Positions 1 to 6,874 of a stretch of 64,000 nt of DNA are shown piece by piece. Source of the DNA: Gordonia asplenii. GTDB lineage: Bacteria; Actinomycetota; Actinomycetes; Mycobacteriales; Mycobacteriaceae. The notes under the pieces were generated by a model that was given only the letters and a program-made list of their open reading frames with translations, was not told the origin of the DNA and did not search any database. The stretch is from assembly GCF_012933505.1 (NCBI RefSeq), contig NZ_JABBNB010000001.1:434001-498000 (forward strand). Reading direction: 5' to 3'. The position numbers and the translations under genes were made by a program. Within the stretch, counting starts at the first letter, position 1. Each line of letters opens with the position of its first letter.

Positions 1-13
1 CGTACAGCAGGTA

Positions 14-502
14 ATGCGGTCAGGTTATCTCTATGGTAAAGCTCCCCTCGAAACGGAGAAAGAAAAGCGTTCCCGGCTTATTCGCAACTTCAAAGACAGG
101 CTTTCAGTGGTGATACCTGGAATGCTCTTGACTCTTGGAATCCTGTGGATAGCAAGCGTGATCGGCCATCCCACGAAAAGTGCACACGAAGACGTCCAGA
201 CCTATATACCTGACTTCAGCAATTTGTACCTGGCTACGATATTGTCCTCTGTTGTTGCGTTGGCGCTCACAAGCTTGATTGAAGTCATTCATGAGGGTAA
301 GAGCTTCTGGTTCTACGTCGGGTTCCTGATGGGCGTACTGATCTTCTTCATCCATCTACCCTGGAGCAAGCTGGATCAGTTCGGCGGCTTGATGTTCTCG
401 GTTGCATCGTGGTGGATCGCACCTATGCTCGCTGTAGCCGGATATGGGTTGTCGGCCATCTTGGCCGTGATGAGACCGCCGCTTGATGCGCGGAGGACGT
501 AA
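14..502 (+). CDS. Hypothetical integral membrane protein
   Basis: The 162-residue product is not one I recognise. Hydrophobic stretches at about residues 33-53, 73-93, 97-117 and 124-150 suggest four membrane segments after a short basic amino terminus. The reading frame stays open to the left window edge, so the true start may lie upstream of the ATG used here. Base composition looks clearly lower in G+C than the following genes, with many A/T third positions, which hints at recent acquisition. No domain motif or catalytic residue is visible, and the neighbours give no functional clue. Confidence 0.6.
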   Translation: MRSGYLYGKAPLETEKEKRSRLIRNFKDRLSVVIPGMLLTLGILWIASVIGHPTKSAHEDVQTYIPDFSNLYLATILSSVVALALTSLIEVIHEGKSFWFYVGFLMGVLIFFIHLPWSKLDQFGGLMFSVASWWIAPMLAVAGYGLSAILAVMRPPLDARRT

Positions 503-606
503 CTGCATTCTGCGGGTACCGAACTTGCACCTGCCCCCTTTCGTTGGGGAGGTCAGAACTCGGCTCAGGCCGCTCGTTGAGCGAAAGCCCAATTGTGAGT
601 GGCTCG

Positions 607-1164
607 TCACCCCAACCCCAACCCCAACCCCAACACGAAGTCCTGCTCGATCACCCCACCCAGATCAAAGGTCTTCGTCCCGACCTCGACGAAGCCCATC
701 TTGGCGTAGAACCGTTGCGCCCGAACGTTTTCCTGGTTGACGCCCAACCATACGACGGCGCTACCACGCGCCCGTGAGATGGCGATCGCCTCGGCCATCA
801 ACGCGTGCGACGTTCCCGACCCGTGATGGTCGGGCAGGACGTAGATCTTGCTCACCTCCGACGCCGGTCGATCCGTGACCACCGCCGCGACGTCGGGATC
901 CGCCGGATCTCGGTGCAGCACAAGCGAATAGCCGATGATCGCGCCGTCACCGCCGGATGCGATCAGCACATCCGCGTCGGCGCTGTCGATGTACTCCCGG
1001 AACTTCGACGCCGACAGGTGTGTAGCGATGAACTCGGCGATCGCGGGCGCGGGCGAGTGCGGGGGACAGGCGAGCGGAAAGGTCACCGCCGCGACGTCGG
1101 CGATCTGGTCGGCCAGCGCGACGTCGACGGCGAGTGACGCCGACACGGTACGGTTCTCGGTCAC
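607..1164 (-). CDS. GNAT family N-acetyltransferase
   Basis: This 185-residue protein has the GNAT fold signature: a beta-4 strand and pyrophosphate-binding loop (IYVLPDHHGSGTSHALMAEA, about residues 107-126), followed by the GVNQENVRAQRFYAKMGF segment near residues 141-158 that packs on acetyl-CoA. It should transfer an acetyl group to an unknown small molecule or protein amine. The GTG at 1162-1164 is chosen because conserved sequence begins just after it; an in-frame GTG at 1200 is an alternative. The frame remains open far upstream, but that part is antisense to other genes. The last residues (LGLGLGLG) are encoded by a hexanucleotide repeat. Confidence 0.8.
   Translation of the reverse strand: MTENRTVSASLAVDVALADQIADVAAVTFPLACPPHSPAPAIAEFIATHLSASKFREYIDSADADVLIASGGDGAIIGYSLVLHRDPADPDVAAVVTDRPASEVSKIYVLPDHHGSGTSHALMAEAIAISRARGSAVVWLGVNQENVRAQRFYAKMGFVEVGTKTFDLGGVIEQDFVLGLGLGLG
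610..634. repeat. CCCCAA hexanucleotide microsatellite at the GNAT 3' end
   Basis: Four head-to-tail copies of CCCCAA (GGTTGG/GGGGTT on the coding strand) form the last codons of the acetyltransferase gene and encode alternating Leu-Gly. Because the unit is six bases, slippage would change the tail length by two residues without shifting the frame. The G-rich coding strand could form a quadruplex. Confidence 0.85.
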
Positions 1165-1248
1165 CGGGCAACCGTAGCGAATCGCCTCAACACGTTTCAC
1201 TACCGGACAGAAACTGACCTCATTGGGCGTCAGACTGGTTCTCGTAAG

Positions 1249-1275
1249 CACGACGGACCACTCACGACGGACCAC
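1249..1275 (+). repeat. 13-bp tandem direct repeat upstream of dinB
   Basis: CACGACGGACCAC occurs twice with one base between, directly before the AAGGGAG ribosome-binding site of the DinB gene. It may be a regulator site or a simple duplication. Confidence 0.6.
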
Positions 1276-1287
1276 AAGGGAGCGACC

Positions 1288-1881
1288 ATGTACCTGCCGC
1301 AGCGCGACGACGAGGCAACCGGCATCGCCAACTACATCGACCAGCAGCTCGCCGCCATCCGCGCGGCGGCCTTCGGCCTCACCGCCGATCAACTGCGCGA
1401 AACACCTTGCCGCAGTGCTCTTTCCATCGGCGGCCTGATCAAGCACTCCCTGCACGGTCTCCGCGGGACCGTCCAACGACTGTCCGGGGAGGACATGACG
1501 CCGGAGGTATCGGAGGCCGGCATCGCCGACTACCTCGCCCAGTTCGCCGTCGGACCCGACGAATCCGTCGATCAGCTCCTCACCGACTTCGACGCCGCGC
1601 AGGCGGAGGTACGCGCACTGATCCTCGCGGCGGACCCCGACGCCGAGGTCGTCGCTCCGCCCGCTCCCTGGAATGGTGTCTTCTACTCCCGCCCCATCCG
1701 GCTGCGCTACTACCTCAATCACCTCGTCGAGGAGTTCGCGCGGCACGCCGGCCACGCGGACATCATTCGCGAACAGATCGACGGAATGTCGGTGCCCGCC
1801 TTGGTGATGACCCTCGAAGGCGCCCCCGCCAATCAATTCTTCACGCCCTACGTTGCCGCCTCCGGAACCATCGGCGCGTAG
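1288..1881 (+). CDS. DinB/DUF664-family protein
   Basis: The 197-residue product begins MYLPQRDDEATGIANYIDQQL and has the four-helix DinB layout. A His in the GGLIKHSLHG helix (residue about 54) and the HLVEEFARHAGHADI segment (about residues 147-161) supply the three His positions that bind metal in this superfamily. Members include mycothiol-dependent S-transferases and uncharacterised metalloenzymes; the substrate cannot be predicted. The ATG is preceded by AAGGGAG at a five-base distance. It is divergent from the acetyltransferase and is followed by an amidase whose start lies 44 bases downstream. Confidence 0.75.
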   Translation: MYLPQRDDEATGIANYIDQQLAAIRAAAFGLTADQLRETPCRSALSIGGLIKHSLHGLRGTVQRLSGEDMTPEVSEAGIADYLAQFAVGPDESVDQLLTDFDAAQAEVRALILAADPDAEVVAPPAPWNGVFYSRPIRLRYYLNHLVEEFARHAGHADIIREQIDGMSVPALVMTLEGAPANQFFTPYVAASGTIGA

Positions 1882-1924
1882 CTTTCCTGCCGACTTGTCA
1901 CCCCCGGTCGGTACGGTCGACCAC

Positions 1925-3379
1925 GTGGACACCGCATTCAGCTCTGCCGCCGACCAGCTCGCCGCGATGCGCCGTGGCGAGATCACCTCGATCGAACTCA
2001 CCGACGCCGCGATCGCCCGCATCGAAGCGCTCGACGGCAAGATCAACGCCGTCTGCGTACCCGACTTCGAGCGGGCGCGCGCGGCGGCCCGACGCTCCGA
2101 CGCAGCCCGCGCGGCCGGCGACGACCGTCCGCTGCTGGGGCTGCCGGTCACCGTCAAGGAATCGTTCAACATCGCCGGGCTGCCCACCACCTGGGGCATC
2201 CCGGCGTCGCGCGACTTCATCGCCGACGCCGACGCCGTGCAGGTCACCCGGCTCACCGACGCCGGTGCGGTCATCCTCGGCAAGACCAATGTGCCGCTAT
2301 TCCTCGGCGACCTGCAGAGTTACAACGACATCTACGGCACCACCAACAACCCGTGGGATCTCACTCGCACACCGGGCGGATCGTCGGGCGGTTCCGCGGC
2401 GGCGCTCGCCGCGGGATACGGCGCGTTGTCCATCGGCTCCGACATCGGCGGCTCCCTGCGCACACCGGCTCACTTCTCCGGAGTCTATGCACACAAACCG
2501 ACTTTCGACCTATTGGCATCGCGCGGTCATACACCTCCCGGCGCGCCCGCGTTGCCGTCGAGCGTCGATATGGCCGTCGTGGGCCCGATGGCCCGCACGG
2601 CGCCGGATCTGACGCTGCTGTTCGACGTCATGGCTGGACCCGATCCACTGACGGAGGGCATCGCTTATCGGACGCAGGTGCCGGCGCCGCGCCATGACCG
2701 CATCGCCGACTTCCGGGCACTCGTGCTGACCGACCATCCGCTGGTGCCGACGGGCTCAGCGGTCCGCGCAGCCGTCGAATGGATCGCGTCGACGATGGAA
2801 AGCCAAGGCGCACAGGTCATTCGTTCGTGTGAAGCGCTACCCGACCTCGGCGTTGTCGCCGCCCTCTACAGCGAGATGCTGATGGCCGAGCTCGCGGCCG
2901 CGTTCCCGCCGGAGGTCTACCGGACGCTGGCCGCGCAGGCCGACGGCCTCGCGCCCGACGACACCAGCCTCGACGCGGCTCGCCTGCGGGGCGCGGCGTC
3001 GACCCATCGCGCCTGGATCGAGTCGGCCCGACGCCGGGAGGTCATCCGCCACCGGTGGCGTCAGGTGTTCGACGAGGTCGACGTGGTGATCGCCCCGATC
3101 ACGCCGACCCCGGCCTTCCCACACGACCACACCCCCAATCCCCATGCGCGGCGACTCGACGTCGACGGCGTCGAAATCTCGTTCAACGACCAGCTGCTGT
3201 GGGCGGGTGTCGCGACGCTGCCCGGTCTGCCCGCGACCGCGATTCCCACCGGACTGTCCGAGCAGGGTCTGCCGGTCGGCGTGCAACTGATCGGCCCGAT
3301 GTTCGAGGATCGGACACCGTTGCGCCTGGCCGAACTGCTCGCCGACGAGATCGGCGGATTCGTCGCACCGGAACTATGA
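1925..3379 (+). CDS. Amidase signature family amidohydrolase
   Basis: This 484-residue enzyme belongs to the amidase signature family, which hydrolyses amides by a Ser-cisSer-Lys triad. Counting from the GTG start, the catalytic Lys is K78 in VTVKESF, the Gly/Ser-rich loop TPGGSSGGS gives cis-Ser at about S153-S154, and the nucleophile is S177 in GSDIGGSLR. The substrate is unknown. An upstream ATG at 1853 would overlap the DinB gene and add 24 poorly conserved residues, so the GTG at 1925, just before the VDTAFSSAADQL segment, is preferred. It may be cotranscribed with the DinB gene. Confidence 0.85.
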   Translation: MDTAFSSAADQLAAMRRGEITSIELTDAAIARIEALDGKINAVCVPDFERARAAARRSDAARAAGDDRPLLGLPVTVKESFNIAGLPTTWGIPASRDFIADADAVQVTRLTDAGAVILGKTNVPLFLGDLQSYNDIYGTTNNPWDLTRTPGGSSGGSAAALAAGYGALSIGSDIGGSLRTPAHFSGVYAHKPTFDLLASRGHTPPGAPALPSSVDMAVVGPMARTAPDLTLLFDVMAGPDPLTEGIAYRTQVPAPRHDRIADFRALVLTDHPLVPTGSAVRAAVEWIASTMESQGAQVIRSCEALPDLGVVAALYSEMLMAELAAAFPPEVYRTLAAQADGLAPDDTSLDAARLRGAASTHRAWIESARRREVIRHRWRQVFDEVDVVIAPITPTPAFPHDHTPNPHARRLDVDGVEISFNDQLLWAGVATLPGLPATAIPTGLSEQGLPVGVQLIGPMFEDRTPLRLAELLADEIGGFVAPEL

Positions 3380-3407
3380 CGATCGAGCCACAAGGATGGG
3401 CTTCTCG

Positions 3408-3854
3408 ATGAACCGTGAGCGCCTGATCCGAATCGCCGGCCAACTCGGCGTCGATGCCGAGGAAGCAGGTCGGGCCGCCGACGCGGACGAACCGGTCATC
3501 GCCCGCGCTCTGGTGCTGCGCCGGATCTGGAACGAGATCGACGCGCTCAGCGCCAGCACCGGCCTTCTTCAGGCGGTGCCTGCCGGACGCCGGCTCGTCG
3601 AGGCCGGAGCCGACGTCGACGACCTACAAGCGCTCACCGCCCACGCGGCCTATGAGATGGCCTTCAGCGTGTTGTTCGGATTGTCCGAAGGCATGGCCGC
3701 GGATATGCCGATCGATGCCGCAGACCTTCCCGGCGTCGCGCTGATGGAAATCGACAGTGACGGCGATCTCACCGATCGAAACCTCGTGGGTATACACGAG
3801 TCGTTGTTGTCGGCGGATCCGTCCGGGATGCAAGGACACCGGTTTCTGCGCTGA
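3408..3854 (+). CDS. Hypothetical protein
   Basis: The 148-residue soluble, helical and acidic product is not one I recognise. The start at 3408 is chosen because AAGGATGGG at 3392-3400 makes a good ribosome-binding site eight bases before it; the in-frame ATG at 3396 would have the same element abutting it. The gene begins 28 bases after the amidase stop and may be the end of that operon. No metal-binding or catalytic motif is evident. Confidence 0.6.
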   Translation: MNRERLIRIAGQLGVDAEEAGRAADADEPVIARALVLRRIWNEIDALSASTGLLQAVPAGRRLVEAGADVDDLQALTAHAAYEMAFSVLFGLSEGMAADMPIDAADLPGVALMEIDSDGDLTDRNLVGIHESLLSADPSGMQGHRFLR

Positions 3855-3954
3855 CCGCAGGAGAACGTCAAGCCTTGCTGACGTGAGAGCAACATCACAT
3901 GACGTCACCCGTAGCGCCGGAGGTCTCGAGCATGCGGAGGCGAAGTTGGCAGGC

Positions 3955-3984
3955 AAACAGAAAGGCACCCCAGAAAGGGTGCCT
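3955..3984 (-). terminator. Rho-independent terminator of the Gly-Cys-Val tRNA operon
   Basis: Read on the minus strand, an eight-base-pair stem (AGGCACCC with GGGTGCCT, six-base loop TTTCTG) is followed by TTCTGTTT. It lies 16 bases past the tRNA-Val CCA end. Confidence 0.85.
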
Positions 3985-3999
3985 GAACTGCGATAACGA

Positions 4000-4074
4000 T
4001 GGTGCGCGATACAGGGATTGAACCTGTGACCTCTTCCGTGTCAGGGAAGCGCTCTCCCGCTGAGCTAATCGCGC
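4000..4074 (-). tRNA. tRNA-Val (GAC)
   Basis: A cloverleaf can be drawn with acceptor stem GCGCGAT/ATCGCGC, D-arm, anticodon arm CTTCC-CTGACAC-GGAAG (anticodon GAC), T-arm with GGTTCAATCC and discriminator A. The CCA end is encoded. It is last in a minus-strand cluster with tRNA-Cys and tRNA-Gly. Confidence 0.97.
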
Positions 4075-4100
4075 GAGATTATGAAAGTTTATGTCACCGG

Positions 4101-4174
4101 TGGAGGTGGCGACGGGAATCGAACCCGTGTGCACGGCTTTGCAGGCCGTTGCCTCACCACTCGGCCACACCACC
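4101..4174 (-). tRNA. tRNA-Cys (GCA)
   Basis: The anticodon arm ACGGC-CTGCAAA-GCCGT gives anticodon GCA. The acceptor stem is GGTGGTG/CGCCACC, the discriminator is U as usual for Cys, and CCA is encoded. It is the middle gene of the Gly-Cys-Val cluster. Confidence 0.97.
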
Positions 4175-4219
4175 AGTTGCGAGTGGAACTCGCGTGCGAG
4201 TCCCGAGGGACCCACTCCG

Positions 4220-4292
4220 AGCGGATGACGGGATTCGAACCCGCGACCCTCACCTTGGCAAGGTGATGCGCTACCAACTGCGCTACATCCGC
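4220..4292 (-). tRNA. tRNA-Gly (GCC)
   Basis: The acceptor stem GCGGATG/CATCCGC and anticodon arm TCACC-TTGCCAA-GGTGA (anticodon GCC) are clear, and the discriminator is U. CCA is not encoded, unlike in the two downstream tRNAs. It is first in the minus-strand cluster. Confidence 0.97.
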
Positions 4293-4356
4293 ATTCCCGC
4301 ACCTCCCGGGCCGTGTTGGCCTCCTTGGCGGTGCGAGATGAAACATTATCGGATGC

Positions 4357-4385
4357 GATCTAACTTCGCCAAATCGGCTGGTCAA
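4357..4385 (-). promoter_or_regulatory. Predicted promoter of the tRNA cluster
   Basis: On the minus strand, TTGACC (4380-4385) and TAGATC (4357-4362) are separated by 17 bases and lie about 65 bases upstream of tRNA-Gly. This matches a housekeeping sigma promoter. Confidence 0.6.
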
Positions 4386-4470
4386 ACCGTGTTTTCGCGT
4401 TGAATTGCCTGTCTGTCGGTGACCATCGGATGACTTTTCAACGACATCGCGGGGCGGACGGAGTTGATTT

Positions 4471-4499
4471 GGTTAATCAGGGGGGACACGTGCTAGTGT
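4471..4499 (+). promoter_or_regulatory. Predicted promoter of tRNA-Val (CAC)
   Basis: TAGTGT at 4494-4499, preceded by TGC as an extended -10, lies 31 bases before the tRNA. The -35 region (GGTTAA at 4471-4476, 17-base spacing) is weak. Confidence 0.45.
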
Positions 4500-4530
4500 T
4501 CTGGCTCGTGCACGGGAGTAGTTCCCGTCC

Positions 4531-4602
4531 GGTCCCATAGCTCAGTGGAAGAGCGCTCGCTTCACACGCGAGAGGTCGCTGGTTCGAACCCAGCTGGGAC
4601 CA
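4531..4602 (+). tRNA. tRNA-Val (CAC)
   Basis: The cloverleaf has acceptor stem GGTCCCA/TGGGACC, anticodon arm CTCGC-TTCACAC-GCGAG (anticodon CAC) and T-arm GGTTCGAACC. CCA is not encoded. It decodes GUG and complements the GAC-reading Val tRNA 500 bases away. Confidence 0.97.
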
Positions 4603-4607
4603 CTTTC

Positions 4608-4633
4608 GAAACCACCTGGTGACAGGTGGTTTC
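4608..4633. terminator. Bidirectional terminator between tRNA-Val and tetR
   Basis: An 11-base-pair perfect stem (GAAACCACCTG with CAGGTGGTTTC) closes a four-base GTGA loop and has T-rich flanks. It sits six bases after tRNA-Val and 21 bases past the tetR stop, so it can serve both convergent units. Confidence 0.85.
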
Positions 4634-4653
4634 TTCCGTTTCGGGGGAATCGA

Positions 4654-5265
4654 TCATCGTCGACCGGGGAACGCCTCTGCCGTGCCGAGTCCGTGGAAAG
4701 TGATCTCGCAGATGATGCGCGCGGTCGCGTCGACGTCGAGTTCGATGCCGCGGAAGTGTGCGTCCATGGCGGCTCCCCAGCACATCCCGACGAACATCGG
4801 CGTGGTGATCGCCGGATCGAACGGACGGTGCTCCCACGCGGCGAGATTGCTGCCTACGGTTGCCGCCGTCGCGTCGATGAACGGAACGATCCGCTCGGTG
4901 TAGAACGTCCGCCCGGTTTCACGGTCACCGAACAGCATGGTGCCGAACAACTCGATTGTCTCGGAGAACACGCGGAGCACCGATTGGTAGTACGCGTACG
5001 TGTACTCGGTCACTCCGACGTCACCGATCGCAAGTCCGGTGGCCTCGGCGAGCAGGCGAGAGGCCAGTTCGTCGAGAGGTTCGACGATCGCCGCCTCGAA
5101 GAGTTCCTCCTTGGAATCGAAATGGCGGTAGATCAGCGCCACGTTGACGCCGGCCCGGTCGGCGATGTCGCGGATTCTGGTTCCGTCCGCACCGGACCGC
5201 AGGAACTCTTCGCGCGCCACCGCGAGCAACTGCGCGCGTCGATCTGCGGCTGACAGCCGTGCCAT
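4654..5265 (-). CDS. TetR/AcrR family transcriptional regulator
   Basis: The 203-residue protein has an N-terminal TetR DNA-binding domain (about residues 8-55, with helix-turn-helix TRIRDIADRAGVNVALIYRH) and a helical ligand-binding domain. An AGGAG site lies five bases before the ATG. It is transcribed away from an esterase and a Baeyer-Villiger monooxygenase gene, and the 113-base gap contains a near-palindrome, so it probably represses these two genes and itself. A hydrophobic ketone, ester or related compound is the likely inducer, by inference from the neighbours. Confidence 0.88.
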   Translation of the reverse strand: MARLSAADRRAQLLAVAREEFLRSGADGTRIRDIADRAGVNVALIYRHFDSKEELFEAAIVEPLDELASRLLAEATGLAIGDVGVTEYTYAYYQSVLRVFSETIELFGTMLFGDRETGRTFYTERIVPFIDATAATVGSNLAAWEHRPFDPAITTPMFVGMCWGAAMDAHFRGIELDVDATARIICEITFHGLGTAEAFPGRR

Positions 5266-5316
5266 GACTTCTCCTCTCGAGTGACCCCAGCCTAGGCATG
5301 AGCTCCAGTGTGATTC

Positions 5317-5358
5317 TTGACACGGGGCGCAAACTAAGTCAACGTTTACTTACTTAGT
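5317..5358. promoter_or_regulatory. TetR operator and divergent promoter region
   Basis: TTGACA at 5317-5322 is a good -35 for the esterase gene. At 5336-5351 the near-palindrome AAGTCAACGTTTACTT (14 of 16 positions symmetric) is centred on AACGTT. A wider inverted repeat, ACTAAGT (5333-5339) and ACTTAGT (5352-5358), overlaps it. AGTCAA read on the minus strand (TTGACT) could be the tetR -35, so bound repressor would block both directions. Confidence 0.6.
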
Positions 5359-5378
5359 GCATCACGTTTGGGAGCCTT

Positions 5379-6854
5379 ATGAACATCAGCACCACCCACG
5401 GAGTTGTGACCGGTCGTATCGAGAACGCCGTGTCGAGGTATCTGGGGATCCCCTATGCCGCACCGCTGTCCGCGGCGAACCGCCTTCGTCCACCTCGACC
5501 GGTGGCTTCGTGGAGCGGAGCGAGGAATGCCCTCGAGTTCGGCCCGACGGTGCCGCAGAACGGGTACGCGCCGCCGTACTCGGGGTTTTTCGTCGAGCCC
5601 GACATCCCCGGCGAGGAATCCCTGAACCTGAACGTCTGGGCCCCGGAGTCCGCTCGCGGAGCTCCAGTCCTGGTGTGGATCCACGGCGGCGCCTTTGCTC
5701 ACGGCTCGGGCGCCGTGCCGCAGTACGACGGGACCGCCTTCGCGAAGTCCGGGATCGTATGCGTCACCATCAACTATCGACTGGGCGTCGAGGGCTTCCT
5801 CGACCTCGGCGACGGTGACGTCGCCAACGTCGGCCTGCTCGATCAGCTCGCCGCCCTGCGCTGGGTTCGCGACAACATCGCCGCGTTCGGCGGAGACCCG
5901 GCGCGGGTGACGGTGGCCGGAGAATCGGCCGGGGCGATGAGCATCGGCTGTCTGCTGGCCAGCCCGCTCGCCGTCGGCCTGTTCCAGGCGGCGATCCTTC
6001 AGAGCGGCGCCGCACATCACGCAATCGGCCAGGACACGGCGCGGGCGGTGGCGGCGCACGTCTGCGACGAACTCGGGATCGAGCTGACTCGTGAGGCTGT
6101 CGCGACGGTGCCTACCGCGCGGCTCCTCGAGGTGCTGGGCGCGGTGGAGCAGCAGGTGCAGACGCAGCCCGACTTCACCCGCTGGGGCGAGGTTGCGGCG
6201 ACACTGATGCCGTTCATGCCCACGATCGACGGAACGGTCGTTCCCCAGCGGCCGCTGGCAGCGATCGCCGGGGGTTCGGCCGCGGGTATTCCGTTGCTGA
6301 TCGGCACGAACACCCATGAGAACCGGCTTTTCATGGCGCCCACCGGTGTTGTCGATCTCATCGACGAGGCCACCCTCACCGGGGTTGTCGCCGCTTACGG
6401 ATTCACCGATGCCGGTGCGATCGCCGAGCTGTACCTCGACCCGACCGATCCCTCACCCGGCGCGACCCTCGCGGCCCTGTCGACCGATTGGATGTTCCGA
6501 ATCCCCGCCATTCGACTGGCCGAAGCGCAGGGCGCCATCGGTGCCCCGACCTGGATGTACGAGTTCGCCTGGGAATCGCCGGTCCAGCGACTTCGGGCCT
6601 GTCATGCGTTGGAGCTGCCGTTCGTCTTCAACTCCCTCGACCGCGACGGCTCCGACCTGATGACCGGCCCGGATGCGCCGCAGGCCCTCGCCGGGAGAAC
6701 CCATGCGGCGTGGGCGCGGTTCATCACCAACCACGACCCCGGCTGGGACCGCTACACCTCCGAGCACCGAGCCGTGCATACCTTCGACCTAGACGACCAC
6801 ACCGCACTCGACCCCGCCCGCGACCAGCGGAAGTCCTGGGACGGACTTCGCTAG
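5379..6854 (+). CDS. Type B carboxylesterase
   Basis: This 491-residue alpha/beta hydrolase is a type B carboxylesterase. The oxyanion hole is H102-G103-G104-A105, the nucleophile is S183 in GESAG, the acid is probably E314 in NTHENR and the base H409 in RACHALELP. It cleaves carboxylic esters in the cytoplasm; no signal peptide is visible. The gene is 20 bases upstream of the Baeyer-Villiger monooxygenase and divergent from tetR. The pair suggests that the esterase hydrolyses the ester or lactone made by the monooxygenase. Substrate length or shape cannot be read from the sequence. Confidence 0.88.
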   Translation: MNISTTHGVVTGRIENAVSRYLGIPYAAPLSAANRLRPPRPVASWSGARNALEFGPTVPQNGYAPPYSGFFVEPDIPGEESLNLNVWAPESARGAPVLVWIHGGAFAHGSGAVPQYDGTAFAKSGIVCVTINYRLGVEGFLDLGDGDVANVGLLDQLAALRWVRDNIAAFGGDPARVTVAGESAGAMSIGCLLASPLAVGLFQAAILQSGAAHHAIGQDTARAVAAHVCDELGIELTREAVATVPTARLLEVLGAVEQQVQTQPDFTRWGEVAATLMPFMPTIDGTVVPQRPLAAIAGGSAAGIPLLIGTNTHENRLFMAPTGVVDLIDEATLTGVVAAYGFTDAGAIAELYLDPTDPSPGATLAALSTDWMFRIPAIRLAEAQGAIGAPTWMYEFAWESPVQRLRACHALELPFVFNSLDRDGSDLMTGPDAPQALAGRTHAAWARFITNHDPGWDRYTSEHRAVHTFDLDDHTALDPARDQRKSWDGLR

Positions 6855-6874
6855 AACCCTGAAACGAGACGACG

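Noticed and set aside
1165-2289. Upstream extension of the GNAT reading frame to 560 residues
   Set aside because: The extra sequence is antisense to the DinB and amidase genes and shows only the repetitive composition of high-GC shadow frames.
4000-4602. The tRNA genes as the attachment site of the 17-20 kb accessory segment
   Set aside because: The duplicated sequence at the segment ends comes from pdxS, and no part of the tRNAs is repeated there.
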